Source of the DNA: Bryobacteraceae bacterium
GTDB taxonomy: Bacteria; Acidobacteriota; Terriglobia; Bryobacterales; Bryobacteraceae
DNA length: 38,707 nucleotides
Direction of reading: 5' to 3'
Assembly: GCA_025350445.1 (NCBI GenBank)
Contig: JANXXV010000024.1
Span: 1 to 38,707 of the forward strand
A model generated the notes under the pieces. That model saw only the letters and a program-made list of their open reading frames with translations, did no database searches and had not been told where the DNA came from. Below, piece after piece: positions 35,431-38,707 of the stretch (its first letter is position 1; every line of letters begins with the position of its first letter). A program made the position numbers and the translations under genes.

Positions 35431-37572
35431 CTAGCGCAAGACTAACTTTCCACCTGTTGATTCCCTCGCGACGGTGATCGGTTGCCGGACGACCGCCGTG
35501 CGGCCCGTGACATCAACGGTGGCGGCGCGCAAGCGGTATTTCCCGGGCGAGTATAACTTGAAACTTACCTCAACCGTTCCGCCGGAACCATCCATCACGA
35601 CGCTGGGTTTCAGTTTGTCAGGTATCAGAACGAGTTGATCCTGTTCTTCCGGACCGTAGAGCTCCCAGGCGACCATCGCATTCCTGTAGACGCCTTCGTC
35701 GTCCGCGCCAAATGTGTAATAGACCTTGGCCGAAGTTTCTTCGACTCGCGCCCTCGCCGTAATCTCCAAAGCATCCGCCTGGCTCCGGGAAGACAAGGTT
35801 ACGGCAAGTTGAGGCGGTGAGCCCCCGGCGCGCTCCGGCGTCCTGGCGCGGTCCAATACGGTGAGCCTCCCCTCGTTGTTCACCTCCAGTTTGCCGTCTT
35901 CCCGAACGCGCACGATCTCGCGGTAGCCCGGGAGCTTCATGCCCGGCAGGTCCCACAGCAGATCGAACGGAACGCCAAGCTTGAGGCAACGCTCGATCTC
36001 GGTAAAGAAGTTGCTCATTACCACTCGATACGCGACACCTTGCCGGTTGAGCCGTTCGAGGTTGAGTTCGCCGACGCCCCACATGTTGCCTTTGCCCGTC
36101 TGAACATGGCCGAGGTCGTAGCCCGGGGGCAGAACAATCGCGACTTCAGCCGCACCGCGCAACTGGCGGGGTTCCGGACGAGGATGGGCTTTCGCGTAGT
36201 CGCGCAGATGCCGGGCAAGCCCGAGAACTTCGCCGAAAGGAACGCAAGCAAGCTGATAGTTGTCCCAGAAGAAGAACCGCGTGGCGCCAAGGTCGTAGGC
36301 ATGCGTCAGCCACCACGGCGCGTCGGCGCGTTCGAAGGCTCCATAGATGCTGATGCCCCACTTCTTCGCCGTGAGGCGGGCAGCGCCGCGCAGAAAACCG
36401 AAAATGATATCGGTAAGAGCCTTGGGATCGTCGGGCGGCAGTTGAACACCGTAGGTCATGTTCATTTCAGGCAGAGTGCGGCGAGTGCCAATGCGCCCGG
36501 GCGGTTCAAACACCATCGCTTCCGGCACTTGCGGATCCTGCGACAACTGGTAAGCGGCGGTGCTTACCATCGTTTCCCACGTGAAGAGGTTTTCCTGGCG
36601 GAAATCCATGTCTCCCAGGTCGACATCGTTGCGTGCGCGCAGACCCTTCATGAGCGTCGCCGGTGAACCCTCCCGCAACGCGTGTTCATAATACTTCCGG
36701 AACTCTTCGAACATCAGTTGCGGAGTAAGCGCTTTGCGGAACGCCGCGTCTTTGGCAAGGCGCGGGCGCACCGCGTGGTCCCTGGTGCCCACCGCCGGCT
36801 CGTCGAGAAACAAAGCGGGACCCAGATACTGGCTTCGATAGAGCGACTCGGGAAACGGAAGGCTGCCTCCTGCCCCCCAATAGTAGAGGCCGAGTTCGTC
36901 GGCCCATTTCCATTGTTCCGCGTCCACGGCAACGCAGGTGATTCCGGCATCGCGCATCTGGCGGTAATCTTCACGCGTGAGCCGGACGAGTTCGTAGTCG
37001 GAGCCGTCGTAGCGCCGGGTCTCGTCCTTCTGCCGGCTATTGCTGGCAGGGCCCACAAGCATGTCGGGCCGCAGTTCTACTACCTCTGCATCTGCCGGAG
37101 GCAATACGGGAACTTCCTGCCTGAGCATCTCGCGCGTGTAGCGGTGGCCCAGATAGCGGACCTCTTTGGGGAGGCCGGCAACGGGCTGCGGCAGAGTTTC
37201 CCAGCCGCCTTGCGGGGGAAGCACTGCTTCGTTGGTCAGCTGATTTCGATATTCCCGGGGCCGGGTTGAGCCGCCTCCCTGAAATAGATACCGCGACGTG
37301 TTGGTGCGGGTGGGGGCCCCGGCGCTCAATTGCCAGATCTTGAACTCCTCGCCGTTCGCTTTCGTGGCGGTGAGTGAAGTCCATTGTTGGCCCTTCTCCA
37401 GCGGCCCGAGTGCAAGCGAGAACGAAGTGACGGCCGAGCCCCGCGGGGCCGCCGGGTTTTCGAGCCGATACAGCGCGGCCCAACCCGGCTGCGGCTGTGC
37501 GGATGTGTTCGCGGTTATGGCCGCCACAATAGCGAAGACCCTCAAGTGAGGCCGGATGCCGCGATGGTACAT
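35431..37572 (-). CDS. Large secreted protein, probably glycoside-hydrolase-like
   Basis: The 713-residue protein has a signal peptide (the hydrophobic part is LRVFAIVAAITANTSAQ) and shares the barrel-like flavour of its neighbour: MRDAGITCVAVDAEQWKWAD, LGLYYWGAGGSLPFPESLYR, ALFLDEPAVGT, and WGISIYGAFERADAPWWLTH. The C-terminal 130 residues are beta-rich (AKVYYTFGADDEGVYRNAMV, then FKLYSPGKYRLRAATVDVTG), probably an immunoglobulin-like module. No family can be named. It is the first gene of the inserted block; the ATG is only 35 bases from the junction and no strong ribosome site is visible, so a start at an in-frame TTG (LRVFAI) is possible. Confidence 0.7.
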   Translation of the reverse strand: MYHRGIRPHLRVFAIVAAITANTSAQPQPGWAALYRLENPAAPRGSAVTSFSLALGPLEKGQQWTSLTATKANGEEFKIWQLSAGAPTRTNTSRYLFQGGGSTRPREYRNQLTNEAVLPPQGGWETLPQPVAGLPKEVRYLGHRYTREMLRQEVPVLPPADAEVVELRPDMLVGPASNSRQKDETRRYDGSDYELVRLTREDYRQMRDAGITCVAVDAEQWKWADELGLYYWGAGGSLPFPESLYRSQYLGPALFLDEPAVGTRDHAVRPRLAKDAAFRKALTPQLMFEEFRKYYEHALREGSPATLMKGLRARNDVDLGDMDFRQENLFTWETMVSTAAYQLSQDPQVPEAMVFEPPGRIGTRRTLPEMNMTYGVQLPPDDPKALTDIIFGFLRGAARLTAKKWGISIYGAFERADAPWWLTHAYDLGATRFFFWDNYQLACVPFGEVLGLARHLRDYAKAHPRPEPRQLRGAAEVAIVLPPGYDLGHVQTGKGNMWGVGELNLERLNRQGVAYRVVMSNFFTEIERCLKLGVPFDLLWDLPGMKLPGYREIVRVREDGKLEVNNEGRLTVLDRARTPERAGGSPPQLAVTLSSRSQADALEITARARVEETSAKVYYTFGADDEGVYRNAMVAWELYGPEEQDQLVLIPDKLKPSVVMDGSGGTVEVSFKLYSPGKYRLRAATVDVTGRTAVVRQPITVARESTGGKLVLR

Positions 37573-37601
37573 GGGTAGAGTATGGCGCAGTTCCAGGGTT
37601 C

Positions 37602-37607
37602 CCGCTG
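37602..37607. repeat. Right copy of the 6-bp direct repeat
   Basis: CCGCTG at the end of the 5' propeller fragment, matching 30442-30447. Confidence 0.5.
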
Positions 37608-37952
37608 TGAATGGATCTGATCGGCCTCCACGCGAACCGTGAAAAATGGTTTGCCGCCGGGCTCGCTTTTCGCCGGGAATTCGCCCTGCTGGTTCTTGTC
37701 AGCCGGCCCGTACGGACTGTCTCCAAGTCGCCGGGATCGGTGCCGGCTTGCTTGTCTTCGCGCAACGAAGTGAACAATATCGCGTGGCCGTCCGGTATGA
37801 ACGGCGGCCGATTGTCGTATTCAGGCCGATTGGTAAATTCACGGGCTTCGCTATGGTGACGCGGCACTTCTGAGTCTTCATCGCGCGCGGAAAATCCCGG
37901 AACCGGTTTGCCCGTGGCACAAGGCGGCGAGGAGCATGAAAGAACGGAGCAA
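37602..37952 (-). pseudogene. 5' remnant of the PD40/TolB-like propeller gene
   Basis: The minus strand shows a signal peptide (FMLLAALCHGQTGSGIFRA; TTG at 37952 or ATG at 37937), then in a second frame EFTNRPEYDNRPPFIPDGHA and ILFTSLREDKQAG, a PD40 repeat, and in a third frame GGKPFFTVRVEADQIHSQR. The order matches the N-terminal half of a TolB-like propeller and stops where the 30110-30447 remnant begins. At least two frameshifts are present, so the gene is dead beyond the insertion. Confidence 0.65.
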
Positions 37953-38016
37953 ACCTGCATAATATCCAAAATGGCGTGTTAGCCTACGATTGCAACTAAT
38001 AGACCGGGAGGCATAT

Positions 38017-38707
38017 TTGAAGCGAATCTGTTTGTTCCTGTTATTCGGCTCTATCGCGGCGGCTCAGAGCCACGAAATGCCGCACCATTTATTTCATCCC
38101 GGAAGGCCGCTCACGGGTCCCAGCCAACTTCCATCCCGTGACATCGCGGCTGCGTACTTGGAGTCCATCGCAGCCGATTACAGTTTGACGGGCGCGGATC
38201 TGCGGAGCCTGCGCGTCATCAAAGAGTATCGGACGGAGCACAACGGCATAACTCACCTGGTATTTAAGCAGCAGTTTCAGGGAATCGACATTTACAACGC
38301 GGAATGGACGGTAAATATCGATCGCGATGGACAGGTATTGAACGCCGGGGGCACCCTGTTCCATGCCGCCGATCAGCCCGCAGCCCCGCCCTCTTTGCCA
38401 TCCGCGCATGGCGCGCTGCGCGCCGCCGTCAGAGCGGTGAATCCGGAACTGGGCGCTACCTTCTATCCGCTGGAACTCGACATCAAGGACCGCGGCACGA
38501 AGACCCGCTTCCACCGCGGTGGACTGGGAGACGATGTCATCGGAACTGCCGTCTGGTACGTCTACAACGGAAGCCTGCAACCGGCGTGGATGTTTTCCAT
38601 CGTGGATCGGGACAACATTCACAGCTATGAACTGGTGGTGGAGACCAACGGGGAATCGGTGATGGATAACCAGCCGCGGACGTGGTTCCAGAGCGCCGCT
38701 GCGGCGC
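38017..38707 (+). CDS. M36 (fungalysin-type) metallopeptidase, 3' end missing
   Basis: The frame starts at a TTG (38017) behind a GGGAGG ribosome site and is open to the right edge (230 codons). It has a signal peptide (MKRICLFLLFGSIAAAQS) and the FTP propeptide motif of thermolysin/fungalysin precursors (NGITHLVFKQQFQGIDIYNA, then NIDRDGQVLNAGGTLF). The catalytic HExxH lies beyond the window. These are secreted zinc proteases that hold themselves inactive until the propeptide is removed. It is divergent from the broken propeller gene. Confidence 0.85.
   Translation, partial: MKRICLFLLFGSIAAAQSHEMPHHLFHPGRPLTGPSQLPSRDIAAAYLESIAADYSLTGADLRSLRVIKEYRTEHNGITHLVFKQQFQGIDIYNAEWTVNIDRDGQVLNAGGTLFHAADQPAAPPSLPSAHGALRAAVRAVNPELGATFYPLELDIKDRGTKTRFHRGGLGDDVIGTAVWYVYNGSLQPAWMFSIVDRDNIHSYELVVETNGESVMDNQPRTWFQSAAAA

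Larger units (their letters stand above)
30448..37601. mobile_element. About 7.15 kb inserted block with three genes and no recombinase
   Basis: The block separates the two halves of the propeller gene and carries an Oar-like receptor (30536-33979) and two secreted carbohydrate-related proteins (34273-35406 and 35431-37572), all on the minus strand. A 6-bp direct repeat flanks it, but I see no transposase, integrase or clear inverted repeats. The mechanism is unknown; the insertion itself is inferred from the exact rejoining of the host gene. Confidence 0.6.

Overview
The window looks like a chromosomal segment of an Acidobacteriota bacterium, most likely of the Bryobacterales/Solibacter type. 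The evidence is a TIGR03435-family protein, a VWFA-related protein of the acidobacterial TIGR03436 type, three large TonB-dependent receptors (two of them Oar-like with an N-terminal carboxypeptidase-regulatory domain), and high-GC coding sequence. No rRNA, tRNA, CRISPR array, transposase or integrase was recognised.

Region 1 (1-2351) is an ECF42-type sigma factor module. The sigma gene faces a DGPF/YCII gene broken by one in-frame amber codon and a partial Asp-box beta-propeller gene. Both minus-strand genes carry the same promoter-like element, TGTCGA-N17-CGA(C/T)TC, so they probably form a small ECF42 regulon. Region 2 (2404-10756) is a tight plus-strand run: ECF sigma factor, anti-sigma-like membrane protein, secreted protein, TIGR03435 protein, Oar-like receptor (one in-frame amber codon), VWFA protein, then a zinc-ribbon membrane protein. 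Region 3 (10767-15414) holds ordinary genes: serine hydrolase, small lipoprotein, DMT transporter, PfkB sugar kinase and a DNA-alkyl repair methyltransferase.

Region 4 (15466-20689) is the most intriguing. Three translationally coupled genes encode an FkbH-like glyceryl-loading enzyme fused to an acyl carrier protein, a GT4 glycosyltransferase, and a second GT4 glycosyltransferase fused to a type-II-like thioesterase. There is no ketosynthase, acyltransferase or adenylation domain nearby. The simplest reading is a compact pathway that loads a three-carbon glyceryl unit onto an ACP and transfers it to a glycan or glycoside built by the two glycosyltransferases. Possible docking motifs end the ACP protein (acidic) and both GT domains (basic).

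Region 5 (20690-24402) is an accessory patch that seems less GC-rich. It holds a frameshifted RloC/PrrC-like ABC ATPase (zinc-hook CxxC, C-terminal HEPN-type RX4H motif), which suggests a decayed phage-defence anticodon nuclease, plus an unrecognised gene. Region 6 (24403-29751) has a TonB receptor, a three-gene cluster that includes a POTRA protein without a barrel, and a glycosyltransferase.

Region 7 (30110-37952) is a PD40/TolB-like propeller gene cut in two by about 7.15 kb of DNA. The insert carries an Oar-like receptor and two secreted carbohydrate-related proteins. Each junction shows the 6-bp sequence CCGCTG, and removing the insert at these repeats rejoins the propeller gene in frame. 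A divergent M36 (fungalysin-type) metallopeptidase runs off the right edge.

Four genes are visibly broken (DGPF, Oar, RloC-like, PD40). Three of the lesions are stop codons where the family suggests glutamine, consistent with C-to-T changes. Either this region is decaying or the assembly contains errors. All assignments come from reading the sequence; no database search was run.
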